A stretch of 64,000 bases of DNA from a virus. The stretch is from positions 123,494 to 187,493 of IMG/VR virus record IMGVR_UViG_3300020442_000006. One strand, written 5' to 3'. The notes beneath the pieces are model-generated. The model was not told the DNA's origin, made no database searches, and saw only the letters and a program-made list of their open reading frames with translations. Each line of letters begins with the position of its first letter. The first letter of the stretch is position 1. This document shows positions 24,902-32,225 of the stretch, one piece after another. Both the position numbers and the translations under genes were made by a program.

Positions 24902-25342
24902 TCAGTCTATATTATATACCTTTCTCTTGTGACTGTCAGGTACGATTTTGTTAAGTTCAATGGTCAAAAGACCATCTTGGTAATCAACACTGCCAATCTT
25001 TACGTCATCTGAGAGTGTGAATGTCCTAGCAAAGGTACGTTTCGCTACACCTTTGTGTAGGTATCCTCTGTGGTCATCGTTCTTCTCTTTGACTGTCCTG
25101 ATTGATAGGACGTTAGTTTCTGTTGCGACCTCGAACTCTTCCTTCTTGAATCCTGCTAGTGCTACTTCGATCTTCCATTTAGTTTCTGATTCTTTGATCA
25201 GATTGTATGGAGGATAGGATGTTTTCTCGTGATCCGCTAGTGCTCGTGCCTCTAGTCTGTGGAAGATGTTGTCGAGTCCGACTGAGTATGACCTAGATGC
25301 CTGTAGGATTTTATCTAGATCACTTGATGTGAAATGGTTCAT
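24902..25342 (-). CDS. hsp20: small heat shock protein Hsp20
   Basis: A 146-residue alpha-crystallin-type chaperone. After an N-terminal arm (MNHFTSSDLDKILQASRSY), the crystallin domain shows YPPYNLIKESETKWKIEVALAGF, then VLSIRTVKEK, AKRTFARTFTLSDDVKI and YQDGLLTIELNKIVPDS with the conserved GLLTIEL strand. A C-terminal KRKVYNID replaces the classic IxI motif. Hsp20 is part of the T4-like cyanophage core and is thought to stabilise host membranes or assist virion assembly. A perfect late promoter TATAAATA lies 56-63 bases before the ATG, consistent with late expression. The ribosome site AGGAG is good. Confidence 0.95.
   Translation of the reverse strand: MNHFTSSDLDKILQASRSYSVGLDNIFHRLEARALADHEKTSYPPYNLIKESETKWKIEVALAGFKKEEFEVATETNVLSIRTVKEKNDDHRGYLHKGVAKRTFARTFTLSDDVKIGSVDYQDGLLTIELNKIVPDSHKRKVYNID
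24911..24939 (-). promoter_or_regulatory. sigma70-like promoter inside the hsp20 3' end
   Basis: CTGACA (24934-24939), 17-base spacer, TATAAT (24911-24916) on the minus strand. It lies within the last codons of hsp20 and drives the 56-residue membrane protein gene. Confidence 0.75.
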
Positions 25343-25397
25343 TTGTACTGCTCCTTAAAAGCGAGAGTTTATGTGTTGTCCCTTTCGGCGACATCAA

Positions 25398-25405
25398 TAT
25401 TTATA
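25398..25405 (-). promoter_or_regulatory. late promoter TATAAATA for hsp20
   Basis: Exact T4 late octamer on the minus strand, about 56 bases upstream of the hsp20 ATG, in the 161-base divergent region between hsp20 and the plus-strand island. Confidence 0.8.
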
Positions 25406-25464
25406 ATGATAGCAATGGATTTGGGGTTCGGTTAAAACGGTATCATATGTACAGTTTATACGAC

Positions 25465-25472
25465 GCTAAATA
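25465..25472 (+). promoter_or_regulatory. late-type promoter variant GCTAAATA for the plus-strand island
   Basis: GCTAAATA on the plus strand, 32 bases before the ATG at 25504, at the spacing seen for other late promoters here. The octamer is identical to those at 1904 and 63099 on the minus strand. Confidence 0.55.
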
Positions 25473-25503
25473 GGCTTACATAGACCTCGTATTTTAGAGC
25501 AAA

Positions 25504-26007
25504 ATGAAAAGAGCAGCGATGCTTTTTGTTATGAGTTTGATGACGGCACCTGCATATGCCGATGTTACACATAAATTATCTTCTTCAGTACAACTTACTG
25601 TGGACGCGGCAGCAACAAATGTACAGCGTGTCGGTACAACCTACAGTGTAAGTGGTAACAACGTGACTACACAATACACACCTAGTGGTGGTTCTGCTAC
25701 GTCATCTATTGGTTCCCTTACTGTCAGTTCAGGCGTTGGAGCAATTCCATCATTGACAGCGACCCAAGCAACTGCAGGGGAAAGTTTCAGTTTTACTCAG
25801 TCATTCTATCAAGGTGACGCCATAAGCACTAGCGCACCCAGTTTAGGTGCTGTTGGTAACTACTCCAACCAGACTTCAACTGCTGCAGGTACAAAAGACA
25901 CATTAGCAGGTACCATCGATACCTCAGGAACGATGGCACTAACAGCAGGTGGTGCAGGTACCAGTGCTGTGGGTCAATTTGTCTCCGAGATTACTATCGG
26001 AAACTGA
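25504..26007 (+). CDS. exported Ser/Thr-rich protein A, plus-strand island
   Basis: A 167-residue protein with a clear signal peptide (MKRAAMLFVMSLMTAPAYA, cleavage after AYA). The mature part is low in charge and rich in Ser, Thr, Gly and Ala, with beta-type repeats (TTYSVSGNNVTTQYTPSG). It shares the YSVSGxNV motif with the next protein (26007), so the two are probable paralogues. Export of a phage protein to the periplasm is unusual for a virion part; it could modify the envelope, act in lysis, or be surface-displayed. The stop overlaps the next ATG (TGATG). Confidence 0.75.
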   Translation: MKRAAMLFVMSLMTAPAYADVTHKLSSSVQLTVDAAATNVQRVGTTYSVSGNNVTTQYTPSGGSATSSIGSLTVSSGVGAIPSLTATQATAGESFSFTQSFYQGDAISTSAPSLGAVGNYSNQTSTAAGTKDTLAGTIDTSGTMALTAGGAGTSAVGQFVSEITIGN

Positions 26008-26438
26008 TGAAAAAACTTGTCATCCTGGCACTGTTCACATTCGCTGGAACTCCAGTGATAGCAGTGCCTGTGGTGCCAAATTTTACACAGGGCAGTATGA
26101 CTAGCCACACGGAAACGACTTCCAAGGTGACGGAGACCATAAATTCTATGGACTACGCTACAGGGTGGGTTTATTCGGTAAGTGGTACAAACGTAAAACA
26201 CGATGGTGCATCTATGACACCAGGTGTTCAAAGTGAAAATCAAACTATTGATGGTGTGACTTCAAAATGGACAGGATTAAACGTAAATCAAAAACCAAAC
26301 TGGACACAGAACAATGTGGGTCAGGCATTCCAGTTCACAGAAACCTATTCAGGACCTGGTTTGCAAAATCAAACAATTATTCAGAGAGTGACGGAGGTTA
26401 CAAGCGTAACCGACACTACAAGTATCTTCCAACAGTAG
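26007..26438 (+). CDS. exported protein B, paralogue of A
   Basis: A 143-residue protein with a signal peptide (MKKLVILALFTFAGTPVIA). The mature part has Thr-rich beta repeats (SHTETTSKVTETINSM), the shared WVYSVSGTNVKHDG motif, and FQFTETYSGPG which parallels FSFTQSFYQGD in protein A. It is translationally coupled to A. Function unknown. Its last 170 bases overlap the start of the third frame in another phase. Confidence 0.7.
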   Translation: MKKLVILALFTFAGTPVIAVPVVPNFTQGSMTSHTETTSKVTETINSMDYATGWVYSVSGTNVKHDGASMTPGVQSENQTIDGVTSKWTGLNVNQKPNWTQNNVGQAFQFTETYSGPGLQNQTIIQRVTEVTSVTDTTSIFQQ

Positions 26439-27286
26439 GAGCAGTTGCTCTATCTCTATTGTCAACACCACTACGTGCAGAGACTGTTGGTGGTGTATCT
26501 GCTACTGCAGCGCCCATCGCAAATAGCAGTGGCTCAGTGACTAATCAGGCAATTCAGGTGTTACAAGGACCATATATTACCAACACTTATGGTAATGGTA
26601 TTCAGTGTCAAGGTAGTACACTTAACATAACACCATTTGTCACTGGTAGTGCATCTGGACAAAAACCTTGGGAAGATCAGTGGTGGGATAATGTATATGA
26701 TATGCGAGATCTAAATGACGATGGAGCACCAGACAATCCTGGGTCTGTGTTATATCAAGTTCCCGTAAGGACAGGACAGAAAGATACATATAACCTATCT
26801 CTTGGTGTAAGTGCTACGTGGTCTATTCCACTTGACAAGAAAGCACAAGATCAATGTAAGAGAGCAGCGACTACACAGAATGATATGCAGAGACAACTAA
26901 TTGCTAACAAGCGATTAGATTTTGAGATCGCGAGACTCAAGAATTGTGGAGAATTGATGAAGGCAGGAATTATGTTCAAACCTGGGTCGAAATATTATGC
27001 TGTATGCTCCGATGTATTGGTTATGAATGTGAATCATATACCACAACATAACCACTTACTTCAACAGTTGCCTACCTCTTCTTCATCTTCCGAAGTTCTC
27101 GAAGTGCCCGAGTCCTCATCCTCTGGTGATCTTGACGGTCCCGAAGTGACTGAAGTTTCGGAACCCGTCCAAACGCAATCCCAATCTTCTGAACCGTCTT
27201 CTTCACAGCAGGTTTCACCACTTTCAGAAGAAGATCGGCAAGCGGTTTTGCGAGCAGTGCAGAGGTGGCAGCAACTGCGGCGATAG
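26267..27286 (+). CDS. exported protein C with Ser/Glu-rich tail
   Basis: Up to 339 residues from ATG 26267, but the signal-like segment (YLPTVGAVALSLLSTPLRAE) lies about 50-70 residues in, so the true start may be later or non-canonical. The mature part contains GPYITNTYGNGIQCQGSTLNI, WEDQWWDNVYD, an acidic DLNDDGAPDN loop, and two further Cys (KRLDFEIARLKNCGELMKAG and YAVCSDV). The tail is a Ser/Glu/Pro-rich run ending QAVLRAVQRWQQLRR. The 5' part overlaps gene B by 172 bases, and the 3' part runs antisense to the 27072-27839 gene for 215 bases. Likely envelope-targeted. Function unknown. Confidence 0.65.
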   Translation: MDRIKRKSKTKLDTEQCGSGIPVHRNLFRTWFAKSNNYSESDGGYKRNRHYKYLPTVGAVALSLLSTPLRAETVGGVSATAAPIANSSGSVTNQAIQVLQGPYITNTYGNGIQCQGSTLNITPFVTGSASGQKPWEDQWWDNVYDMRDLNDDGAPDNPGSVLYQVPVRTGQKDTYNLSLGVSATWSIPLDKKAQDQCKRAATTQNDMQRQLIANKRLDFEIARLKNCGELMKAGIMFKPGSKYYAVCSDVLVMNVNHIPQHNHLLQQLPTSSSSSEVLEVPESSSSGDLDGPEVTEVSEPVQTQSQSSEPSSSQQVSPLSEEDRQAVLRAVQRWQQLRR

Positions 27287-27839
27287 ATCCTGTAGTAACT
27301 ACTAACCCTGCTGAAGGGATGTTTTCTACAATCTGTTGTTGAAGATTAAGTTTCTCTGTTACTTCAATACATTCTTTGCCTACGAGTTCGTAAGCAACAA
27401 TCTTTTTATTACCCTCTAGGATCTTTCCTATGGGGTTTTTTAATTCTTGTGCCCTAGTAGGACATTTTGGAATCTCTGTCTTAGGGATTTTTGTCTCAGG
27501 AACATTTAATTCTGGTTTCTGATTCTCAAACTTAGGTGGTTCTACTGGTGGTCCAGAGAGTGTCAACCCTTCAGGACTATAGTCAAGAGGATTGAACGAA
27601 GGAGTTGATGCATCACAATACACCCTCGTTCCTTTAGGGTCATCCTCTGTGAGGTTTTTATTCTTACCATCATCTGCTTCGTGTGCCTCTACACATCCAG
27701 GGATGTTGATGATAGGCACACCAACCTGTGTAGTAACAGGAGGGTAGATCGGTATTGCCTGTGGTGGATTGTTTAACCAGTCAAACGTCCTAATGGGAGG
27801 TATGTCTAGGTTTCTCACACCGATCTCAGGGATTTCCAT
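27072..27839 (-). CDS. proline-rich protein with C-terminal membrane segment and basic tail
   Basis: A 255-residue protein. The N-terminal half is Pro/Ile-rich (MEIPEIGVRNLDIPPIRTFDW, IPIYPPVTTQVGVPIINIP) with Cys at CVEAHEADD and VYCDAS. A membrane segment follows (GLVVTTGSIAAVAATSALLA), then a basic helical tail (VVKPAVKKTVQKIG and LRELRKMKKR). I recall similar proteins in cyanophages near the plus-strand island. The last 215 bases are antisense to protein C. The basic tail suggests a cytoplasmic membrane-bound anchor. No enzyme motif. Confidence 0.65.
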   Translation of the reverse strand: MEIPEIGVRNLDIPPIRTFDWLNNPPQAIPIYPPVTTQVGVPIINIPGCVEAHEADDGKNKNLTEDDPKGTRVYCDASTPSFNPLDYSPEGLTLSGPPVEPPKFENQKPELNVPETKIPKTEIPKCPTRAQELKNPIGKILEGNKKIVAYELVGKECIEVTEKLNLQQQIVENIPSAGLVVTTGSIAAVAATSALLAKPLADLLLKVVKPAVKKTVQKIGIAFGRVPKLQSLRDRQDHQRMRTRALRELRKMKKR

Positions 27840-27841
27840 AA

Positions 27842-28393
27842 TTACTCAAGCATTTCTTCTTCGCAATCTGCTAATTGTTGTGCGATTTCTCCACCGATGT
27901 CACCACCTTTGTTACCTGCAAAGAGAGCAACACCACCTGCTAGGACTGGACCTACAAATGGGATACCTGATAAAGCGGGAGCAGCAGCAGTTCCGATACT
28001 AGCGCCGATCACTGCACCTGTCTGTTCTCCACCACCTGCCGCCTTGATACACTCGATCTTTTTGGCAGTTAGGACCGACTTTCCCACAGCACCTCCACCC
28101 GTATGGCGAGCACCATCCATTGTGTACTGGTTCTCTTTTCTGATTGTAGATTCACCACCGATACCAAAGAATCCGTTGGTCTTATCAATGAACGTATTCT
28201 CTGCCATCACCTTTGGATCGTTACCTTTGTAGGTTATGCGATACCCATCCTTCTTAACCTCAGCACTGTAGGAACTATAAGGACCTACAGGTGGGTTAAG
28301 AGTTGGAAGAGTTGATTTGTTCGCTATGATACCGATCATTCCTAGATGTGAAATACCTAAGATAACACCTGCACTAGCGTAAAACCATTTCAT
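27842..28393 (-). CDS. membrane protein with glycine-zipper segment
   Basis: A 183-residue protein. The N-terminus is a signal or membrane anchor (MKWFYASAGVILGISHLGMIG). The middle is soluble (YSAEVKKDGYRITYKGNDP and ENTFIDKTNGFFG). The C-terminal third is a glycine-zipper-like hydrophobic region (GAVIGASIGTAAAPALSG and VGPVLAGGVALFAG) that could span or perforate a membrane. It overlaps its upstream neighbour by 4 bases. The glycine-zipper layout is seen in pore and outer-membrane proteins; a lysis or DNA-entry role is only a possibility. Confidence 0.6.
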   Translation of the reverse strand: MKWFYASAGVILGISHLGMIGIIANKSTLPTLNPPVGPYSSYSAEVKKDGYRITYKGNDPKVMAENTFIDKTNGFFGIGGESTIRKENQYTMDGARHTGGGAVGKSVLTAKKIECIKAAGGGEQTGAVIGASIGTAAAPALSGIPFVGPVLAGGVALFAGNKGGDIGGEIAQQLADCEEEMLE

Positions 28394-28644
28394 TTTCCTA
28401 GAGGATTAGAGGGAGCGGGTAGACCAACAGGAGGAATAGCAGGACCACCGATGTTAGGGATCTTAGAATCAACAAGACCAGGGACCATACTGCCCACTGC
28501 TTCAGCGACAAAACCTGCAAGTCTTTCTCTTGATCTTTCTGCAAGTGCTTCTCTATTCACCCAAGTGTAAACACTTACACCAGTGATAGTACCTGCAAAA
28601 ACAAAGTTGAACACAACGAATGTGTTAATTACTTTTTGGAACAT
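28390..28644 (-). CDS. small single-span membrane protein
   Basis: An 84-residue protein, MFQKVINTFVVFNFVFAGTITG, with one membrane helix at residues 6-28, then a charged linker (NREALAERSRERLAG) and a Pro/Gly-rich tail (IPNIGGPAIPPVGLPAP). The Pro-rich tail resembles that of the 27072 protein. It is coupled to the next gene by a 4-base overlap. Function unknown. Confidence 0.6.
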   Translation of the reverse strand: MFQKVINTFVVFNFVFAGTITGVSVYTWVNREALAERSRERLAGFVAEAVGSMVPGLVDSKIPNIGGPAIPPVGLPAPSNPLGK

Positions 28645-28646
28645 AA

Positions 28647-29090
28647 TTACATCTCATACTTTTTAGGGTCAGTTTCGGTTGTTATTTTCAAAGGTGCTTG
28701 TTCGACACGGATGATCTGTGCAGGAGCAGTTTGTGATGCTGCCTGAATCAATCTTTCCATATCTGCCTTTGTGATGCCCCCACCGTTCGGAGCATCTTTC
28801 CCATTACCATTGTTCTTCTTGGCGGTCTGGACCCCGAAAGTCGCTAAAACCCCAGTGAAGACGCTGGCTATGAAAGTTGGATCGAGATCCTGTTCGGGAA
28901 AGTTGAGTGCCTTTGGCAAGTCAACGTACGCTAAAGTGAGGATACCACCAGACCATACAAGAATACCAAGTCTCACGAAAGTAGATAGAATCGCGAGTTG
29001 TTCTTCCTTATCTTCTGATGCCTCCTTCAAGCGACCAAAGAAACCTTTGGGTTTCTCCTCAGGTTGAGGTTTTTTCTTTTCCTCTGCCAT
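28647..29090 (-). CDS. two-span membrane protein, holin-like topology
   Basis: A 147-residue protein with a charged cytoplasmic N-terminus (MAEEKKKPQPEEKPKGFFG), two hydrophobic spans (LSTFVRLGILVWSGGILTLA and PTFIASVFTGVLATFGV), and a polar C-terminus with an NGNGKDAPNGGG linker and a helix. Two spans with charged ends is a layout shared with class II holins, but many phage membrane proteins look alike. It heads the four-gene membrane cluster opposite the exported island. Conserved in cyanophages as I recall it. Function unknown. Confidence 0.6.
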   Translation of the reverse strand: MAEEKKKPQPEEKPKGFFGRLKEASEDKEEQLAILSTFVRLGILVWSGGILTLAYVDLPKALNFPEQDLDPTFIASVFTGVLATFGVQTAKKNNGNGKDAPNGGGITKADMERLIQAASQTAPAQIIRVEQAPLKITTETDPKKYEM

Positions 29091-29121
29091 AGGTACTACT
29101 TTTGGAACTAACTATATATAT

Positions 29122-29544
29122 CTACTCAGCGACCGTACGTTTCTTCCCGATATTATATTTCGACTCTAGGATCCACTCACCCTTGTCCTTGTAAGAGATA
29201 ACCTTGATCTGGTTTAGTGGTGCAAGTTCACCGATCTCTTCTTCAACAATATCTACAAGTCCCCAATCGGATAGTAGTTTAGTAATTCTGTTGCGACGTT
29301 CTACGTCATTAGAAGTTAAGTTCGCGTGCTTTCCATCCAACGCAAACAACTCCTTAAAATGTACAATATAATACTTACCCTTCTTATGAAGAATATGACA
29401 ACTCTGAAATAATTTCTTTTCCTTTCTTGATGCTACACCGATTCTAGTAAGTGTCTCTCTGACTTTCAAGAAGTCGTCAGGTTGTTTGAGACTAACCTCA
29501 ACCATCATATCGGGGGACCAAGAAATCTCGATCTCACCTGCCAT
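29122..29544 (-). CDS. regA: translational repressor RegA
   Basis: A 140-residue homologue of T4 RegA. VSLKQPDDFLKVRETLTRIG, LFQSCHILHKKGKYYIVHFKE and LLSDWGLVDIVEE match the T4 protein almost position by position, and WILESKYNIGKKR ends it as in T4. RegA binds start regions of many early phage mRNAs and blocks their translation, including replisome genes. The first 12 residues (MAGEIEISWSPD) are extra compared with T4, but the ATG has a good GGAGG site. It lies directly after gp62, as in T4. Confidence 0.93.
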   Translation of the reverse strand: MAGEIEISWSPDMMVEVSLKQPDDFLKVRETLTRIGVASRKEKKLFQSCHILHKKGKYYIVHFKELFALDGKHANLTSNDVERRNRITKLLSDWGLVDIVEEEIGELAPLNQIKVISYKDKGEWILESKYNIGKKRTVAE

Positions 29545-29944
29545 TGGTTTTACCTCCAGTATTCATTTTTAATTTAATCAATTCAATCTGATCCTTAGTC
29601 AGAATCCTAAGTGCATCCCGTGCTTTTTCATCTGAATACTTGAAGTATTTTTTGATGAGGTCAAGGTTTTCAATCTTGTCCTTACGTTGCCAGGGAGAGA
29701 AACGACGTTTCTTTCTCAGACTATTTAGATAAAATGAATATTGAAGATCGTTATCAAGTTGGTGAAACTCATTGAGAGCATTGGCATATAGAACTGTCTC
29801 TTTGAATCCGCTAAAACATTTGTTGACGATGAATGGAGGATACTTCTTCATCCAATCATCACCACGCTCACGAAGATCCTCTTTAGTATGGTTAATACTA
29901 TTGAGGTAATCAGTTAAAGGGTAGTCCTTGTGGTGCTTTGACAT
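29534..29944 (-). CDS. 62: clamp loader small subunit gp62
   Basis: A 136-residue protein. PPFIVNKCFSGFKETVLYAN and YSFYLNSLRKKRRFSPWQRK are typical of T4-like gp62. It forms the loader with gp44 (32222-33163), which loads clamp gp45 on DNA. The T4 protein is longer (187 residues), but shorter versions are usual in cyanophages. It overlaps regA by 11 bases and the dam gene by 35 bases. In T4 gp62 and gp44 are adjacent; here they are separated by dam, an oxygenase and a methyltransferase. Confidence 0.88.
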   Translation of the reverse strand: MSKHHKDYPLTDYLNSINHTKEDLRERGDDWMKKYPPFIVNKCFSGFKETVLYANALNEFHQLDNDLQYSFYLNSLRKKRRFSPWQRKDKIENLDLIKKYFKYSDEKARDALRILTKDQIELIKLKMNTGGKTNGR

Positions 29945-30749
29945 AGTTCGTGATGAGAAGTTCTTTACGTTTAGATTGTTCTTTGTTGTAGTTGCCTGTA
30001 GATCTCATTGTATATGTGAGATCCCATTCTGTTTGATTATAACCTGTAAACAGACCACGAGTGTTCTCGTTTGAGTTGTACGTGATCATCCAGTTACAGG
30101 TGGACTCATCACATACACGTGCGAAACGTTTGTGATCGAATCCTTTGTGCATAGAACCCTTGGTTCCATACAGAAAATCTTTGATGTCGTAAGGAGGATC
30201 TAGGAAACAGAATACATCCCTATCATCAGTCATCAATTCTTCATAGTCATTGTTAGTGATCTCCCAATGCTCAATGATCTGACCATAGTGTGCTAGTTTC
30301 TTGATACCTTTCTTACTGAAGTTTGATACTGATGCCTGCTTAGAAAATGAACTGTTCTCTGTCAGTCCAGAGAATGAACACTTATTAAGAATGTAAAAGT
30401 AAACTGCTTGTTGATACTCAGGTACCTTGTCGATGTCCTCTCTACATTTGAGGAATAGATCTTTCGCTTTCTCTTCTGTATCGTGAGCATTCTTGATACC
30501 CATCAGAGTATCACTCAAATCATATCCACGATCTTGTAGTACAACCCAGAAGTTATACAGATAATAATAAGTATCATTCACCCATACAGGTGTGTCTGGA
30601 TTGCACTTAGAGAAATGAATTGCCATAGAACCACCACCGAGGAATGGTTCACGAAACTCTTTGATATGGTCAGGAAACTTAGGATACAGTTTTGCAGCAG
30701 CACGTGACTTACCACCAGGATAACGCAGCGGTGTTTTGTACGATTTCAT
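29910..30749 (-). CDS. dam: D12-class DNA N6-adenine methyltransferase (Dam)
   Basis: A 279-residue protein starting MKSYKTPLRYPGGKSRAA. The D12 signatures are complete: PLRYPGGKSR and EPFLGGGSMAIHF (SAM binding), NKCSFSGLT, and FLDPPYDIKD with the catalytic DPPY. Such enzymes methylate adenine, usually in GATC, and may protect phage DNA or mark it for packaging. GATC is common in this window, in contrast to CATG. The ATG lies 1 base after the stop of the 56-residue gene. Confidence 0.92.
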   Translation of the reverse strand: MKSYKTPLRYPGGKSRAAAKLYPKFPDHIKEFREPFLGGGSMAIHFSKCNPDTPVWVNDTYYYLYNFWVVLQDRGYDLSDTLMGIKNAHDTEEKAKDLFLKCREDIDKVPEYQQAVYFYILNKCSFSGLTENSSFSKQASVSNFSKKGIKKLAHYGQIIEHWEITNNDYEELMTDDRDVFCFLDPPYDIKDFLYGTKGSMHKGFDHKRFARVCDESTCNWMITYNSNENTRGLFTGYNQTEWDLTYTMRSTGNYNKEQSKRKELLITNYVKAPQGLPFN

Positions 30750-30750
30750 A

Positions 30751-30921
30751 CTACTGGGTGACATCATATTCAATAGTAATTACTTTAGAAGACCGTCCGT
30801 TGGATTCAACTCGACGACTTCTAGTCATCTTACCACCGATTCGCTGTGCTGCATACTCTAGATCTGCAAGGATTTCCTTTTCAAGATCTTCGTATGGATC
30901 ATAAAACCTGTCAACTTTCAT
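30751..30921 (-). CDS. small charged protein
   Basis: A 56-residue protein, MKVDRFYDPYEDLEKEILADL, then AAQRIGGKMTRSRRVESNG and ending VITIEYDVTQ. It overlaps the end of the 30911 gene by 11 bases and ends just before dam, so it is in the operon. No domain recognised. Confidence 0.6.
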   Translation of the reverse strand: MKVDRFYDPYEDLEKEILADLEYAAQRIGGKMTRSRRVESNGRSSKVITIEYDVTQ

Positions 30922-31561
30922 CTGGGTTTGGTTGCATAATAGGATCGTCTTTGATCAACTTGATGTTGGTCATATTTTGACCGTAAGGACCGAAGTTAAT
31001 AGGACCTGTAGGTAGTGCATTGAATGCAATGTTTGCACGGTATTCATCACCCACGTGCGGTGTTGAGAAGTGAATTAACCAACTCGGCCAGACCACCAGT
31101 GTCCCTGGACGCCACTCAGGGGCGCTACAAGCGTTCTTATACGCTGATGAGACTACTTCCATCTGATTGAAGGAACGGACCCAACAGGGGTCCTGGAACT
31201 GCGTAGGGTGTCCTGCAGTAAGATTGAAGACACCTGACCAGTATGACAGAGGGTGTCTGTGTGGTTGATGCATCCCTTCAGAGTGTGGCATCGATACGTT
31301 GCCCCACATCATAGAGACCTCAAACTTCCCCCACATCTCAAACTCTTGATCAACCTTAATCTCTTCCAGACATTCTTCAATCCAATCTGTAAGTGGTTGA
31401 AATGAAGGAAGGTTTTGAAGGTTACCTTTAGTAGACTGTACAGGATGTGGAAAGTTAAACATACCACGTTCAATAGGATCAAGAGCATCCAAGATAGGAT
31501 CTACAAGATCAGGTCTTTCAAAGGTAAAGATCTCAACAGGAAAGATGTGGTGCTTTTTCAT
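30911..31561 (-). CDS. 2OG-Fe(II) oxygenase-like protein
   Basis: A 216-residue protein. QPHRHPLSYWSGVFNLTAG gives the first His ligands in the context H-x-(H)...SGVxxL. WPSWLIHFSTPHVGDEYRANIAFNAL supplies the distal His and the Arg used for 2-oxoglutarate. This resembles the 2OG-FeII_Oxy_5-type family common in cyanophages. The substrate is unknown. The ATG overlaps the stop of a 27-residue membrane peptide (ATGA). It belongs to the regA-gp62-dam-gp44-gp45 operon. Confidence 0.75.
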   Translation of the reverse strand: MKKHHIFPVEIFTFERPDLVDPILDALDPIERGMFNFPHPVQSTKGNLQNLPSFQPLTDWIEECLEEIKVDQEFEMWGKFEVSMMWGNVSMPHSEGMHQPHRHPLSYWSGVFNLTAGHPTQFQDPCWVRSFNQMEVVSSAYKNACSAPEWRPGTLVVWPSWLIHFSTPHVGDEYRANIAFNALPTGPINFGPYGQNMTNIKLIKDDPIMQPNPDES

Positions 31562-31641
31562 TTCTTGAACACTCCGAGTCTAGCGAAAAGATAGACTGTA
31601 AGTGTTGTCCAAAAAACAATTTCTAATCCAATGTGATTCAT
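31558..31641 (-). CDS. 27-residue membrane micropeptide
   Basis: MNHIGLEIVFWTTLTVYLFA, then RLGVFKK. A single hydrophobic helix with a basic end. Its ATG overlaps the stop of the methyltransferase (ATGA), and its TGA overlaps the ATG of the oxygenase (ATGA). Two such overlaps make translation likely, despite its size. Function unknown. Confidence 0.6.
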   Translation of the reverse strand: MNHIGLEIVFWTTLTVYLFARLGVFKK

Positions 31642-32225
31642 TTTCTCCAAGCGAACATAGAATCATACGTTGCCATATGACTGTTAATTTCATTTATATC
31701 TCTGAACTCTGCTACAGCAACATTCACTGCTTCAGCGTTGTAATCGTGACCGATGCATAGACCACCCTTTTTAATTTTAGGATACCAATCATTCAGTTCA
31801 CGTTTTACTTGTTCGTAATCCAACCAAGCATCAAAGAAAATAAAGTCGAATGTCTCATCGTCACACCTTTCATAAAGGGTATCTGTATTACCCTTCCAAA
31901 GTTCAGAACGTTCAGAGCAACCAGACCATTTGATATGGTGCTTAGCGATCCATTCGTGTGTCTCCATCTGTGCAGGAGAGGTAGAGTTCAAAGGACCATC
32001 ACCGTTAGGATTCATATAATCCGTGTATGGTTCCCAGTTATCAATACCATACAACTTCTTCACGTTAGGACAGTTCTGCAAAATAGTCAGGTGACTTTCT
32101 GCACGAAAGACTCCAAGTTCTAGACCAATAAGATCTTTACCGTGGAGTCCGATCAACAGGATTGCTGATCTAATATCTGTCAGAGCATCTACAAAGTTGT
32201 ACTCTTTTGGATAACGAAGTTTCAT
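31638..32225 (-). CDS. class I SAM-dependent methyltransferase
   Basis: A 195-residue protein starting MKLRYPKEYNFVDALTD. GLELGVFRAESHLTIL is motif I of a Rossmann methyltransferase. KLYGIDNWEPY is the acidic end of strand 2, and FIFFDAWLDYEQVKRELN and IKKGGLCIGHDY match the Methyltransf_24-type core. These proteins often act on small molecules, sugars or lipopolysaccharide, so it may not be a DNA methylase. The ATG overlaps the stop of gp44 by ATGA. Substrate unknown. Confidence 0.8.
   Translation of the reverse strand: MKLRYPKEYNFVDALTDIRSAILLIGLHGKDLIGLELGVFRAESHLTILQNCPNVKKLYGIDNWEPYTDYMNPNGDGPLNSTSPAQMETHEWIAKHHIKWSGCSERSELWKGNTDTLYERCDDETFDFIFFDAWLDYEQVKRELNDWYPKIKKGGLCIGHDYNAEAVNVAVAEFRDINEINSHMATYDSMFAWRK

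Noticed and set aside
26007-26243. Minus-strand Cys/His-rich 89-codon frame
   Set aside because: Antisense to the signal-peptide region of exported protein B, without a ribosome site.
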